Source: Prostheceraeus crozeri
Lineage: Eukaryota; Platyhelminthes; Polycladida; Euryleptidae
Direction: 5' to 3'
Assembly: GCA_907163375.1 (NCBI GenBank)
Contig: CAJQUW010015391.1
Location: 806,001-870,000, forward strand
Length of the DNA stretch: 64,000 bases
The notes under the pieces are model-generated. The model searched no databases. It was not told the DNA's origin and saw only the letters and a list, made by a program, of their open reading frames with translations. A program made the translations under genes and the position numbers. Positions 46,001 through 57,008 of this stretch are shown piece by piece (positions within the stretch are counted from its first letter, which is position 1; every line of letters starts with the position of its first letter).

Positions 46001-46485
46001 GAGAATGGATAACACTGCATACTTAAAACATTGCGATTCACAATCTACAGAAATGACTGCTTTTTTATTTTTTAAACTTTCCGGAATTTTAAAGGAGCCT
46101 TGCCCACTATAACTTTCTAGCAATTTGATTTTAAACTTGGCAGATTCTATACCATCAAAAATGAGGCCACTATCGCGTTCGTTGAATTTAACTATATTTA
46201 GTTTTAGTCCTTGGATATGAAAATTTAACCAAGAATCTTCATCGATTACTTCTGTAGCAGGAGAGGAGGGTATGTGAAACTCCAACCTCTCTACTATTTG
46301 ACCAGTATGGTGGTCGATTTTTACATATTTTATTTTGAGATAGATGAGCGCCTTCATTCTAAGGTTGTCTAAATTTCTAAAGAGCGCATCTATCAAAGAT
46401 GAATTTTGATGAAACCATTCTTCAAAGTCAGCAATGGTTTCTGAGGATTCCATCTGGTAGTTCCTCACTAAATTATTTATCGACA
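43008..46485 (-). pseudogene. Protein-primed family-B DNA polymerase, broken by one TGA and one frameshift
   Basis: Three consecutive frames form one polymerase of roughly 1150 residues. Part 1 (46485-45254) has a CFKYAVLSILHY segment at 153-164, a CDRC...H...C zinc finger (274-294) and the ExoI-like YADIEC (326-331). It ends at an in-frame TGA (45254-45256) within a cysteine cluster. Part 2 (to 43250) continues in the same frame with RDHDHITGK and CSKCN, an endonuclease-VII-like HNH pattern. It then has FHNFKGYDSH (exonuclease motif), YYDQNNLYG (palm motif A, ~287-294), KNNSLFGKTMEDV (motif B) and GGDTDSFF (motif C, ~557-564). A frameshift near 43325 leads into part 3 (ending 43008), with KSKSHKIKT and WEDKRCWL, the usual C-terminal block. 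The enzyme would replicate the element by protein priming. Two lesions make this copy a pseudogene. Confidence 0.9.
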
Positions 46486-46637
46486 CTTCAGAGAGTCGGA
46501 TAGAGGAGGTGCTGTTAGTATAACTATCGTCACTGTGTGTATGTTGAAGTCTGTGTGAAGATAATTCAAATCGTGTTTCAAATGATTGAATGCAGAAGTC
46601 GCAAGTAAAGGAGACGTGTTCAATAGAGTCATCTCAC

Positions 46638-48040
46638 CTCGGGAGATTGATGGCGACTTGGGTTGACACACACGTTGTCTGATGTGTCGGAGCAGATCGC
46701 GTTTCCTCGTGAAGATGTGCCCACAGTCAGCACATTCCCGCTCGTCACCTTCCCGCGATAGTGTTGAGCTGGAACTAGCATCACCTAAAAGAGAAATCAT
46801 TCTATCATCTCTATTAAAGTCTTAGTGTTTTGTTACAACCTACCTTCACTCAACAGCTCTAAACTTTCCTTGAGAAAGGAGGGCTTTGGTGATGAAGTCG
46901 ATGCCTGAAATTGAGGAAGATGCTATTAGCCAAACGTTCGAGGGAGATGAGTGAGGAAATCTTCAACCTACCATTTTAATGGTGTGGTCGCACACCTCGA
47001 TCTCCATTTCTACCGACTTGTTGGAGATGGGAGGGAAGTCGCCTGCTGTTGCCGGTGGTGGTATGTGAGAGTTGGCGGGGCGGTTAGGAACGTTGTCGCC
47101 CAGAAATACCGTTGCGAGATCTGTTGAGAAAAGGAAGGAAAGCGATCAGTAACATGACTATTCAATTCCAAGTGTGGCGTGAGTTTTGTTTAAGTCCTTG
47201 TCCCCCTTTACCATCACTGTAACTTACCATCAAGAGAATTTACTTCCGCCATCACCGATGGTTCAAGAGGAGGTAGAAGGGGGATGCGAGCCGAGGGTGG
47301 AAGAGTCCGCGGCTTGGGTGTTGGAGGGATGTGGCGACGAGGAGCTGGTATGGGTGGTGGTGGAGGTTGGGCGATGACCATACCCGAGGTGGATGGGTGC
47401 TCAGATGGTGGAGCTGAGGTAGATGGGCGAGAGGGTAGGGTCGGAAAATCATCATCATATTTCCGCCTCGCGACTTCCTCCCACTTCTCCTGCCTTACCA
47501 AAACTGTAGAGTGGAAAAGAGATGAGATTGATGAATGATAGAATGCATGCTATCAACCATGATGATACAGAACACATAACAGCATTCATTCATTAAGATA
47601 CTTACATATTCCCAGTCGTTCATAGGCTCGACCAAGTGCCCCTTCAGGAATAGGTTCTCTGTTCATGATGCGCTGCTGTACTGAAAAAGGGAGGGAGATA
47701 TTGGTGAGAGATTTCTCGAAGGGAGATATTAGAGTGCATTATAAATTTTAGAAAATGAGCTTCGGTTTTGAAAATCGCGGAGTAAAAAGACGTTAAGGGT
47801 CTTTCGTTGAAAATTAGTAAGGATATGATTCTTACATTCTTGATGTTATTCAAAGGTTTATGAAAATTAATTCCTATGCTCAACACACATGGTAACCGAA
47901 TGATGTTAGTTCAAGAGTTTTATTAGCACAACCTGCATCCTTGCCCCATCACACAAAAACTTACATTGCTCAATGAGAGTTTCCTCCATCTTGGCAGAGA
48001 CGCGATAAGATTCAATTTTTCTCGTGATACTCTTATCCAT
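46638..48040 (-). CDS. Six coding exons upstream of the polymerase: proline-rich, zinc-finger N-terminal region
   Basis: Consensus splice sites define exons at 47965-48084 (ATG at 48038-48040), 47606-47680, 47228-47503, 46972-47120, 46844-46904 and 46638-46784. Donors are GTAAGT, GTAAGT, GTAAGT, GTAGGT, GTAGGT and GTGAGA, and each acceptor ends in CAG or TAG. The phases agree at every junction, giving about 261 codons. The product starts MDKSITRKIESYRVSAKMEE, has a charged helical part (RQEKWEEVARRKYDDDF), a long proline-rich segment, an acidic stretch with VEMEIEVCDHTIKM and a CADCGHIF...HIRQRVC zinc finger. A weaker acceptor at 46486-46487 (ctctctgaag) would join the last exon to the polymerase in frame. 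The gene may therefore encode an extended polymerase, or the exons may end separately. Intron-rich structure is notable in a Polinton. Confidence 0.7.
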
Positions 48041-48180
48041 ATCGAAGATTAAAGTAGTTAGATTCGACGTCAAAGGAAAATTCACTGAAAAGGACACGTA
48101 AGATTTATTTCATTTTACCTATGATGATCATGTGAATAGTCATTCAATGAACATGAGTCAATCAACACTTCGAAATGCTC
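47977..48180. other. Part of exon 2 and first intron of the polymerase gene
   Basis: Exon 2 occupies the left part to 48084. The remainder up to 48180 is intron with the acceptor tract cttttcag at 48085-48092. Confidence 0.55.
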
Positions 48181-48627
48181 CATACCATAAAGACTAACCC
48201 TTGTCGAATGGCTAAAGTACTCTGACCTGACGAGAGAAAGTGTCACGTTGAGTATGAAGTCGAACGCTCAACATGAGCAACAGCTCAGAGGCTTCGGTCT
48301 AACAAACGACGAACAACCCGTGCAACGCAATCCCTCTACGGTAGCACCCGCCGTCCCGAAGGAACGCTCGAGCAAAGGAAGTATTACAGCGATGATATGC
48401 CTTATGAGCAGAAGTGAAACTCTTGATAGCAAGAGACTATTCAACTTGATAGCAAGTCAAAACAACCTGATAGCAGGAGCTCACCAACACTCACCTTGTG
48501 AAAGATAAATGTGAAGAGCAGAGCTGGTGCACTACCTTTTATAAGATTTTCCTAAGCGGTGAATGGATGAGACCTCTCGTCCAATCATAAGACGAGCAAG
48601 AGTTTCCAGTGCGCCCACGCACTTTCA
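48181..48627 (-). promoter_or_regulatory. Promoter/first-exon module, copy 1
   Basis: On the minus strand: inverted CCAAT box (48581-48585), TATA box tataaaa (48537-48543), a short noncoding exon ending CACAAG|GTGAGT with junction at 48495/48494, and the beginning of a first intron. The next acceptor is that of the exon at 48084, which contains the start codon. The first-intron part shares the word ccgtcccgaaggaac with modules in both inverted repeats. A plus-strand 86-residue ORF runs antisense through this module and is probably fortuitous. Confidence 0.65.
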
Positions 48628-49248
48628 AGTTCAAACAAAATTCAAATAATTTGCTTAGTCAGACTGGAATGACTCATCAGATCAATCGCGTTAAGTCCAA
48701 CATGCATAATTCCTACTACATCTTACTCGCATGAGAAACGGGGTGTTTCATTTTTATAAGTTCAAGATATTTTGCGTTGCATACCGACGAGATGCTCAAC
48801 GTTAGAGTTTAGTCCTTCAAATGTTAAAGGACCCGAAACGCGACCTAGCTGGTCATTTTGCTGATGAACCCCTTCTATGTTTATTCTTTTCTGGTATGTC
48901 TTGTATAAAGATGGTAAATATGTTTTATTGTTCGGTACGCCATGTAAGTATTATTTCTTTCTTTTATATTACCCGATGACTGGCGTGAACGCTTTCAACA
49001 GCCCTTTTCAGGGCTACACTTATTAAGCATATATTAACTTTTTATTGTATATTATTGTTCATTCGAAGTGCACTAACCTGACTTTTCCCATAATTATGAA
49101 TGCGTTGTTCGAGAAACAACAGAAAATAAAATTCACATACTTCATCTAAACATGTACGTACTTCATAAGTGTTTCATCTGTCTCATCAACGTTTATGATG
49201 GGAACAATCATTGAAGTGACATCTAATGAATTACATTTCACTCTACTC
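48628..49248. other. Spacer between the two promoter modules
   Basis: AT-rich; no gene recognised. Confidence 0.45.
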
Positions 49249-49693
49249 CATATCATAAAGACTAACCTTTGTCGAATGGCTGAAGTACTCTGACCTGGCG
49301 AGAGAAAGCGTCACGTTGAGTATGAAGTCGAACGCCCAACATGAGCAACAGCTCAGAGGTTTCGGTCTAACAAACGACGAACAACCCGTGCAACGCAATC
49401 CCTCTACGGTAGCACCCGCCGTCCCGAAGGAACGCTCGAGCAAAGGAAGTATTACAGCGATAATATGCTTTATGAGCAGAAGTGAAACTCTTGATAGCAA
49501 GAGACTATTCAACTTGATAGCAAGTCAAAACAACCTGATAGCGGGAGCTCACCAACACTCACCTTATGAAAGATAAATGTGAAGAGCAGAGCTGGTGCAC
49601 TACCTTTTATAAGATTTTCCTAAGCGGTGAATGGATGAGACCTCTCGTCCAATCACAAGACGATCAGGAGTTTCCAGTGCGCTCACGCACTTC
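49249..49693 (-). promoter_or_regulatory. Promoter/first-exon module, copy 2
   Basis: A direct repeat of 48181-48627, offset 1068 bases, with few substitutions. The CCAAT box (49649-49653), TATA box (49605-49611) and splice donor (CATAAG|GTGAGT, exon end 49563) are all kept. It could be an alternative upstream start for the same minus-strand gene. Confidence 0.6.
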
Positions 49694-50392
49694 CAATTAA
49701 TGCTCATGTTACAAACTCTCTTTTATGAACGCATGAGCATCTATTTGAATCTGTCAATGTACATTCCTATTGCGATATGATTTATTCGTTGATGATTTTA
49801 CTATGATATCTCATGTGTTCAGAGCTTGCTCACTAAAGAAGAGAGAAGTGTGTTTGCTGCATACGTTTGGCGTGATACACAGGTGACACGAAGAGGTAGT
49901 GGTTTTTAAAAGAACTCATGAGACTTTCTCGATACGGATAGTATGTGCTACATGTGTATGCTCTAAAAGGTTAGAGTCGGAGTGTAGGAACGACAAGCAT
50001 GCAGTAAGGAGGAATTGATTAAGACATCATTATGAGAACTTTACTTGACATGTGCCCTACTTTGTAAATCATCAAACGATGAGTGGAAATTTTGAAAAAC
50101 CTGCTGCAGACATCTAAAGCACTCATGATCAAGCGAGAAAAGATGTCGTTGGGAAAGTTGTCTAACACCGGCTAAGTGGTTTCGCTCTTAACTATAACAC
50201 ACCCCTCCTTCCATCTGCGGCAGCGCTCGCCGTACAAACCCACCAACAGGAAGTACACTATCAAAGATCTCCACATCGCTCATATTGTAGCCTGATATCA
50301 AGCCGCCTAAGGTGATGGAGGATTTTATCCCTCACTCATACCGAGCTTCACACTATTAGTGCAATGGAGTTTGATATTATTATTTTATATTT
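49694..50392. other. Polinton interior, degenerate module relic
   Basis: At 50200-50320 the words acccaccaacaggaagtaca and caaagatctcc resemble the intron module of the inverted repeats (cccacccacaggaagtatca, about 50890). No gene recognised. Confidence 0.4.
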
Positions 50393-53091
50393 TATTATTT
50401 GACTACACTAACTTTGCAAACCATGATACAGTTTCTGACTAGACTTACGAATGAAACGTTGATGATCAAACTTTCTAACTATACATCCACCTGTGTTGCA
50501 ATAAAACTTTTGTACGACATGATAAAGTTTCTGACGACACTGACAAGAGCTTGTTCACTAGCGAAGAGAGAAATCTGTAATGTGTTGCGTGTGGCGCATG
50601 AATGTCCTCTCATTTCATCCCTTCACCATTTCGTCTCCGTGATAGAGACAAGAAGAACTGATGGTTCATTCTCACATGCTTGGGCAACTGTCGGGAGACA
50701 AGTGCAATGGAGATTTTATGAGGTAACCTGTGGCAGATAGCTAAATGTCGCCCTGGCGGTCAGAGTACAACGTTGAGACGAAAGGCAACCACTTGCAAAC
50801 ATGACGCAGAGAGGTTTCACAAGGATTACCATTGCCCACGTCCCGTGCAGTACTCATCGCTACGGACTTCACCGCTGTCTCGAAAGAACGCCCACCCACA
50901 GGAAGTATCACACCGAAAATCTCCGTGACTTGCACCGTCCATGACTTGATCGCCAGACATGAAAACCTGTGGAGTTGGTAAGAGGTTGACAGACTTTGAT
51001 CAGCTTGATAGCAAGCCGTAGAGAGCTTGATTCACCAGCGTTTTGCAATGGAGATGTTTAGAGGCCACCCATGACAAGATAGCTAAGACTCAACCGATTG
51101 GCGTTCAAAGTGCTACGTTGAGAACTGTGTCAAATGCCCAACATGAGACATGAGTTGTCCCAGCGGTTACGGTCTAAACTATGACACACTCCCTTGCCAC
51201 ACTTATCACTACGGCATCGTCCGCCGTCCCGAAGGAACACCCTGTCAATGGAATATTACAGCAAAACTCTCCGTGTCTTGCTCGCTTTCAGTGAAAAGCC
51301 GCTTATACCATGAGACGACTGGCTCAGACATCATTAAAAATGCTTTCATTGACTTCAGCAGGGTCGAAAACCCCAGAAAACCTCCAAAACTAGTGAATTT
51401 AAATTTTTCAACTTTTTAGCACTACTTATGAAATTGTATAAGTAGTCTGTCACTTAGGGCAGGTCAATAGCGACCGAACCTTTTTTGAATCAAGTCAAAC
51501 GGACTTGTAGAAGCAAAGTTACAAGCCTTTAAAGTTTTGGAGTCTTTTATGGACTGGAGACGAAGGCCATCTCCTGGCTAACCTCTAAGTCTGACGCCTT
51601 AGCTGATATCAGCAATGAAATTTTCTAAGTCGGTTTCTTACAGAAACCTGGAATTTGGAATGTCCGAAGCTATCATCGGAGCTCAGAGAGACGACCTACC
51701 TCTGACAATCGCTCTCGTCTTAATGACAAGTCTCCGTCGGTTCCCGCTTATATAGTGTGTGGCGATCAGCTGATGACGTAATACCCATCATCCAAAAACT
51801 TAAAACGCTTCTATCGCCGATTCTAGAGGTCCGATTGAGCTGGAAATACACCATTTCCATGTAGAATTGGACGCTGAATCCAAATCTGGCCTCCGCTTTC
51901 CCATCCGATGCTTCGTTTTGGCTCTACAAAAGGGAGCCATCGCGAAAATTCTAACTCGTCGTTTTTTCGAAAAAATTTTGTGATGAAAAATTTTTTCTCT
52001 CCGATTGACCTGAAACTCACCATACAGATAGAGAATTTGACGCTGATTCCAAATCTGAAATCCGTTTTCCCATCCGATGCTTCGTTTTGGCGCTACAGCC
52101 CAAAACGTCCAAAATTCTAACTCTGTCGTTTTTCGCCAATGTCCCAAAATCTTAAATGGCGTCTCACATCTAAACGAAGACAGATAGGAACAAGCCGATT
52201 CTTTCAGTGAATTTGTCTCACTCTTAGCTTTCAAACGAGCTATGGCACGACAAAATCCGTCCACTAGAAGCCAAGATCGAAGCTAGGTCTCCAGAGGGGG
52301 GGGGGACGTCAGCGAAAACTTTTCTCTCCGATTGCGTTCAAATTCACCATACCGATGCAGAATTTCACGCTGAATCCGAATCTGGCCTCCGTTTTCCCAT
52401 CCGATGCTTCGTTTTGGTGCTACACACCAAAACGTCCCAAATTCTAACTCTGTCGTTTTTCGCCAATGTCCCAAAATCTTAAATGGCGTCTCACATCTAC
52501 AGCGAAAATTTTTTCTCTCCGATTGCTTTCAAATTCACCATACAGATGCAGAATTTCACGCTGAATCCGAATCTGGCCTCCGTTTTCCCATCCGATGCTT
52601 CGTTTTGAGGCTACAACCCAAAACGTCCACAATTTTACCTCTGTCGTTTTTCGGAAAAATTTTGAAGAAAAATATTTTCTCGCCGATTCCTTTCAAACTC
52701 ACCATACCGATGCAGAATTTGACGCTGATCACGAATCTGAAGTCCGTTTCACTCTCCCGTGCCTCCTTCACCCTCAAAACACACTCTCACTCCACCACAT
52801 CAACCTGATCGGTCGGCCAAGTCAACCTAGTCAACCTGGACGGTCGGCCACGTTAACCTGGACGGTCGGCCAAGACAACCTCTCACTCCAACCTGGGCGG
52901 CCGGCCAGGCGCGCTGTGTTTGTATGGGAGCTAGCCATTTCGAGGCGCGCTGTGCTTGTATTGGACCCACCCCATTTCAGAGCGCGCTGTGTTTGAATTG
53001 GACCCACCCCATTTCAGGGCGCGCTGTGTTTGAATTGGACCCACCCCATTTCAGGGCGCGCTGTGTTTATTATGGACCTTTACTTACTACT
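50393..53091 (-). repeat. Right terminal inverted repeat (~2.70 kb)
   Basis: Inverted copy of 33622-36506. It lacks about 186 bases of the repeated block present on the left (junction near 52500, where tttcgct is followed directly by gtagatgtgagac in inverted reading). Other differences are scattered single bases. Confidence 0.92.
51700..51782 (-). promoter_or_regulatory. Inward promoter in the right inverted repeat
   Basis: Mirror of the left one: CRE-like tgacgtaa-type site near 51773-51782, TATA box 51748-51754, and splice donor GTAGGT after exon end 51700. It drives toward the two promoter modules and the polymerase gene. Confidence 0.6.
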
Positions 53092-53097
53092 TGAGCT
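53092..53097 (+). repeat. 6-bp target duplication (right) tgagct
   Basis: Identical to 33616-33621. Confidence 0.95.
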
Positions 53098-54043
53098 TCA
53101 GCCCGTGAGTTGAAACCCAATCCGCAACTGAGTTGATCTCGTTTTCCACTTTTAGAGTTTTATCAGTCTTATTCGAACAAGGGATAAGCACAAATATGTC
53201 GTCAGCATACTTTATCATTTTAGATGATGAGCACCTTGGTTTCAGAGATCCCATATGAGCAGAGAACAAGAAAGGGGACAAAATTGATCCCTGGGGTAGC
53301 CCTGAAGAGACCTGCTGAATTCTGCTGAAACTGTGACCATTAAGGCAAACTTGCTGGTAGCGATGGGAAAAAATAATCAATACACCATAAAAGGAATTCT
53401 GATGGTAGGCAACTGTCTTTTAAGGTGTCAAAGAGACTTCCATGGGTCAGAGAATCAAAAGCTCGACTGAGGAGATCATTATGACACCTTCAATATCTCT
53501 TTGGTCCAGGTGATAAGTCACAAATTCTTGTAGCACGATATTTGCGCAAAGTGTTGAAGATCCCTTGCGAAATCCAAACTGGTTTGACCCATACATGATT
53601 AATAATTGCTCTTCGATTGATGTCAAAACACATTTTTCGAGAAGCTTGGACATGATAGGGAGAACTGAGATGCGACGCAGTTGATCAATGGAAGGATTTG
53701 ATTTCTTCGGAATGGGAACAATGTTTGCCAGCTTCCACTGCCTTGGTATTGATTTTTCAGCGACTGAAAGCGAAAATAGGTGGGCGATCGGGCCAGCCAA
53801 AAAAGAGCGTGCTTCATATAAGATTCTAGGAGGAATAGAATCGCTACCGGGAGCCTTATGAGTCTTAATAGTCTGAAGCAGCTTGTATACGGTGTCGACA
53901 TCAGTAACAGGAGACCAACACTTGTTGTCTGGAAGAATCGAATTCGATATTTCTATCCAATCAGGACTTTCCGAGAATGTACTTGCAAAAAAATCATTAA
54001 ATGCATTGACTGCGTCATCAATTGAAGCATATTCTTGTAGCAA
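53098..54043 (-). pseudogene. LINE reverse transcriptase, frameshifted
   Basis: From 54043 the frame gives HKAPGSDSIPPRIL and WKLANIVPIPKKSNPS, then QFGFRKGSST. These are the usual N-terminal transcriptase motifs. Near 53470 the frame changes to DLLSRAFDSLTHGSLFD (motif A region), and near 53385 again to SSGLPQGSILSPFLF (motif B) and MIKYADDIFVL (catalytic YADD). Two or more frameshifts inactivate it. The domain ends at VSTHGLKLK at the insertion point. Confidence 0.85.
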
Positions 54044-55098
54044 GCTTTGAATATATCAAGATTTCTTGAACCAGACCCGACAGAGTTAGCAATTTTCCAA
54101 ATCGAATTTTTCTTCCTCTTCAGTTTTAATGACCACGCAGTTTTTGCATTCTGTATTTCTTCCTTTACCTTTGTTTTGCAATGTTCGTATAACTCAAAGT
54201 TACGAATACGAAACGCATGATAGCGGCGATTTATCAAGCTTTTTAACATTGGAGTCATCCACGGCTTGTCTGCTGTCGACATTTCTACGTACGTGTGTGG
54301 GATAGCAGATAAAGCATCGTTGAGGATTTCGTAGGATAAGTCACACTTTACTTGTAGGGGCTCATGAAGACGATAGAAAGATGACCAGTAAATCCCGCTG
54401 AGACTGGAGACGAAATTACGGATATTATTCTCTCTGAAGTCGTAAACTTTGTGAACAGCAGAAGAAAAAAAATTTATGCTAAGTGGGTGCAAAAAAACGG
54501 TTAAGTGGTCAGCAGAACCAAAATTAGGGCCGATAATGACATTTGAATAATGTTGTGTCAACTGTTGGTCCAGTAAAATTTTGTCCAGAATCGAATCTTT
54601 CCTTGTTGGGGCATTTACTATCTGGTCTAGTCCGAAAGTATTTTCCACTGTACTTGTCTTGAATTGGTTTAGATCACCAACCATTATCAGTCTTCCGTTG
54701 ATAAGTTTATTCAATGCTTTGTCACAATAAGCGAGAAAATATGCATTTATTGAATCATAATCAGAAGATTTCAAATTAGGAGGGATGTATAGAGCAATCA
54801 CTATTAGTTGCATACTCTCAAATTTAAGCCATACACATTCGATAGTCGATGGAGGCTGTGGAATGTCTTGAATTTCACAGCAATTCAAATCGCTTCTTAC
54901 GTATACACAAACGCCACCGCCGCGTCGACCGTCTTTACGATCGCATCGAATCGGTCGGCTATAGTGAGGAATATGTATATCCACATCCGAGATGTTCTGG
55001 TTGAGCCATGATTCACAAAATACCAATATACACGGCTTAGAGTTGCAAGCAAATATTGATATCTCGAGTTTCGGACAAAGGGATTGAATGTTGGACAA
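53953..55098 (-). pseudogene. LINE APE-type endonuclease region
   Basis: An open 381-residue frame with endonuclease landmarks: ILVFCESWLN, DGRRGGGVCVYVR, IALYIPPN, MVGDLNQF and GSADHLTVFL. These carry the catalytic E, Y, D..N and S-DH residues of apurinic-type LINE endonucleases. After ~250 residues it runs into the linker to the transcriptase and loses frame around 54000 (overlap with the next part). The domain itself looks intact. Confidence 0.85.
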
Positions 55099-55127
55099 AA
55101 AAACACTTGGTAGGGAAGAAGTTCGCT

Positions 55128-55825
55128 TTAAAAACCGCGGCGAAAATGTGACAATTCGCTCCTCAAGATTACTTTGCCTCTGTGAATGATGGCATCATCA
55201 CCCCTCTCTTTTCTTTGCTTTAATTCGTCTCTCAATTTTTTGGCTTCAGATTGCTGTAGAGGAGTCAAGTCTGGGCTGATGAATACATGACTGAATTCGA
55301 TCGTTCCTCTTAATTCTCTACTCTTTCGCAAAATTTCTATCTTTTTCTCATAGCTTTCGCATGTAACTTTGAGAAGTCTTGAGCCGCTTTCACGAGGTTT
55401 TCCTATTCGCATGATGCTCGTTACTGTTGGATCCCTGATGCTCAGCTCGTCTATAACGCTTTTGAGTTTGTCTAAATCATGTTTTTCCTTTCATCAAGGG
55501 AGCCAAACCCTTGTTCTGGAATCCCAGACACAATAAGATTCGCCATTCGTCTCTGTCGACTTTCAAGTTCATCGAATAAGTGAGTGGGTGAATCAGTCGA
55601 GACAAAGTCAAGTGTTTTCTTTAGGCTATTAATTTCATTTTCTTGTTTGTTCGGTCTTTCTTCTATTGCGTCAGTTCTTGTAGTTAATAAAGATAGTTGA
55701 GCATTGACCTTTGCAAGTTCTGACAAAGTTTCGTTTTTACTTTCTAGGATAAGATGCTTGATGTCGCTAAGGGAAACACCTTGCGATACAGAATTGGAAC
55801 GCGTATTTCTTTTGGGTGAGCTCAT
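55128..55825 (-). pseudogene. LINE ORF1 (coiled coil plus RRM-like), frameshifted
   Basis: From ATG at 55825: MSSPKRNTRSNS, then a heptad-rich coiled coil (SELAKVNAQLSLLTTRTDAI) and ANLIVSGIPEQGFGS, the RRM-type core shared with L1 ORF1p. A frame change near 55470-55420 leads to MRIGKPRESGSRLLKV and VFISPDLTPLQQ, then LRDELKQRKERG, the conserved C-terminal domain. The protein would bind RNA as a trimer. It ends about 30 bases before the endonuclease frame. Confidence 0.8.
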
Positions 55826-55830
55826 ATTAT

Positions 55831-57008
55831 CAGAGAAGTCGCAAAAAGATGATAATCAAAATGAATTCAGGGCTGTTAGCTATCAAAGACGATGTATTTC
55901 AAGTAGGCACAATAACCGTCGTCTAATAATAACAATAGCGCAAAGGTTTGCGTCAAACGAGAGCTTCACTGGTCACGTGCAAAAAAATCAATAATTGAAA
56001 ATAATTCCGCGAGAGTTTGGTTTGGCTGGATTGCAATAACAGCTGATTTTGAAGAAAGCTGACAATACCAGCTACGACAACCAGTCAACCACTGCGAACC
56101 TAATCAATAACTGAGACACAACCTATAGATGCCGTCGAAGCAAGGGAAATCCAAAGCACTGACGATTGAATTCGCTGAATTGACAGAGGCACAGAAAAGA
56201 TCGGACATAGAAAGCCTACAATATCAGACACCGATGACGTAAGACAAATCCGAACACGAAAAACACGTGCGCCAACTGTAAATGCCAAACCACAAGTGAC
56301 ACTCAAGCCAAAAAACGCAAAAGCCGAGAATAGCAGGCTCCAAGAACTCCAACCAAAAAACGAACCGAATCACAAGAACGACCAAATCCAGACGATCACT
56401 TAGGTGCCAAATTTGATGTTGCAAGGACTGACCAAACCCCAGTTAACAAAGGAAAACCACAATGAGAGTGACACCGACAGAAACACGACCGGCACGATTG
56501 AAGATCAGATTTATTTTCAGATTTAGGGACGGATGGAAAGCACGAATAAACATGGCTTCTTTAGATTCTCTGTCCAAGCGACTTGCACTTGGAGCCAACT
56601 GATGAAATGGCATGGCCTTGAAGCTGCCCCCATAACTAGATATATGACGGCTTACCTTGAGAGGAGACATGTATTCATAAATGTACAAGTTGGATAGATC
56701 GTCATTTTTAGACATTCTTTCATATTACTATTATTTTAGTCAGTAGAAGTCATTATTTGCTTCTTATATTTTAGGAAGGTCATTTTAATGTCTAGTGCAC
56801 GTGAACTGAAGGTCACGTTTTACCTCTCTCATTTATGTACTGTGAATTGTTATCAAGGCAGCATTTGAGGTGCCAGTTTGCGTGAACAGGACCGAAGCAC
56901 CGGTCGAAACTTGTCGCTGAATTAAATACGACTACACCGGTCAATCGTGGTTTTCCCTCCGTTGCTTGAAGAACAAGTTGGATGTATGCATGTACTTCAC
57001 TTGTTATA
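55831..57008. other. No recognised gene
   Basis: It may include the LINE 5' UTR next to 55830. The minus-strand frames at 56224-56715 have no recognised domain. Confidence 0.45.

Larger units (their letters stand above)
33622..53091. mobile_element. Maverick/Polinton-type giant DNA transposon, 19.5 kb
   Basis: The element is bounded by agtagtaag and its complement cttactact, has AG/CT termini, is flanked by a perfect 6-bp duplication tgagct, and has terminal inverted repeats of about 2.7-2.9 kb. It encodes a family-B DNA polymerase of the protein-primed type plus a zinc-finger-bearing upstream region and a capsid-like exon. These features together define Mavericks/Polintons, which are related to adintoviruses. 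No retroviral-type integrase, packaging ATPase, adenovirus-type protease or major capsid protein was found; about 4.6 kb where genes might be is a tandem array. The inverted repeats are unusually long for the family and carry inward promoters. The polymerase is interrupted, so this copy is defective. Near-identical inverted repeats and an exact duplication indicate a fairly recent insertion. Confidence 0.92.
53098..55830 (-). mobile_element. LINE (CR1/L2-like) 5' portion, interrupted by the Polinton
   Basis: In element order: ORF1 with coiled coil and RRM-like domain, APE endonuclease, then reverse transcriptase cut at GLKLK by the Polinton. The rest of the transcriptase is at 33400-33621. 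The LINE must be older than the Polinton. Its 3' end was not identified. Confidence 0.85.

Noticed and set aside
48248-48508. Pair of 86-residue plus-strand ORFs (48248-48508 and 49316-49576)
   Set aside because: They are antisense to the duplicated promoter/first-exon module; the similarity is explained by the DNA duplication, and the composition is low-complexity in places.
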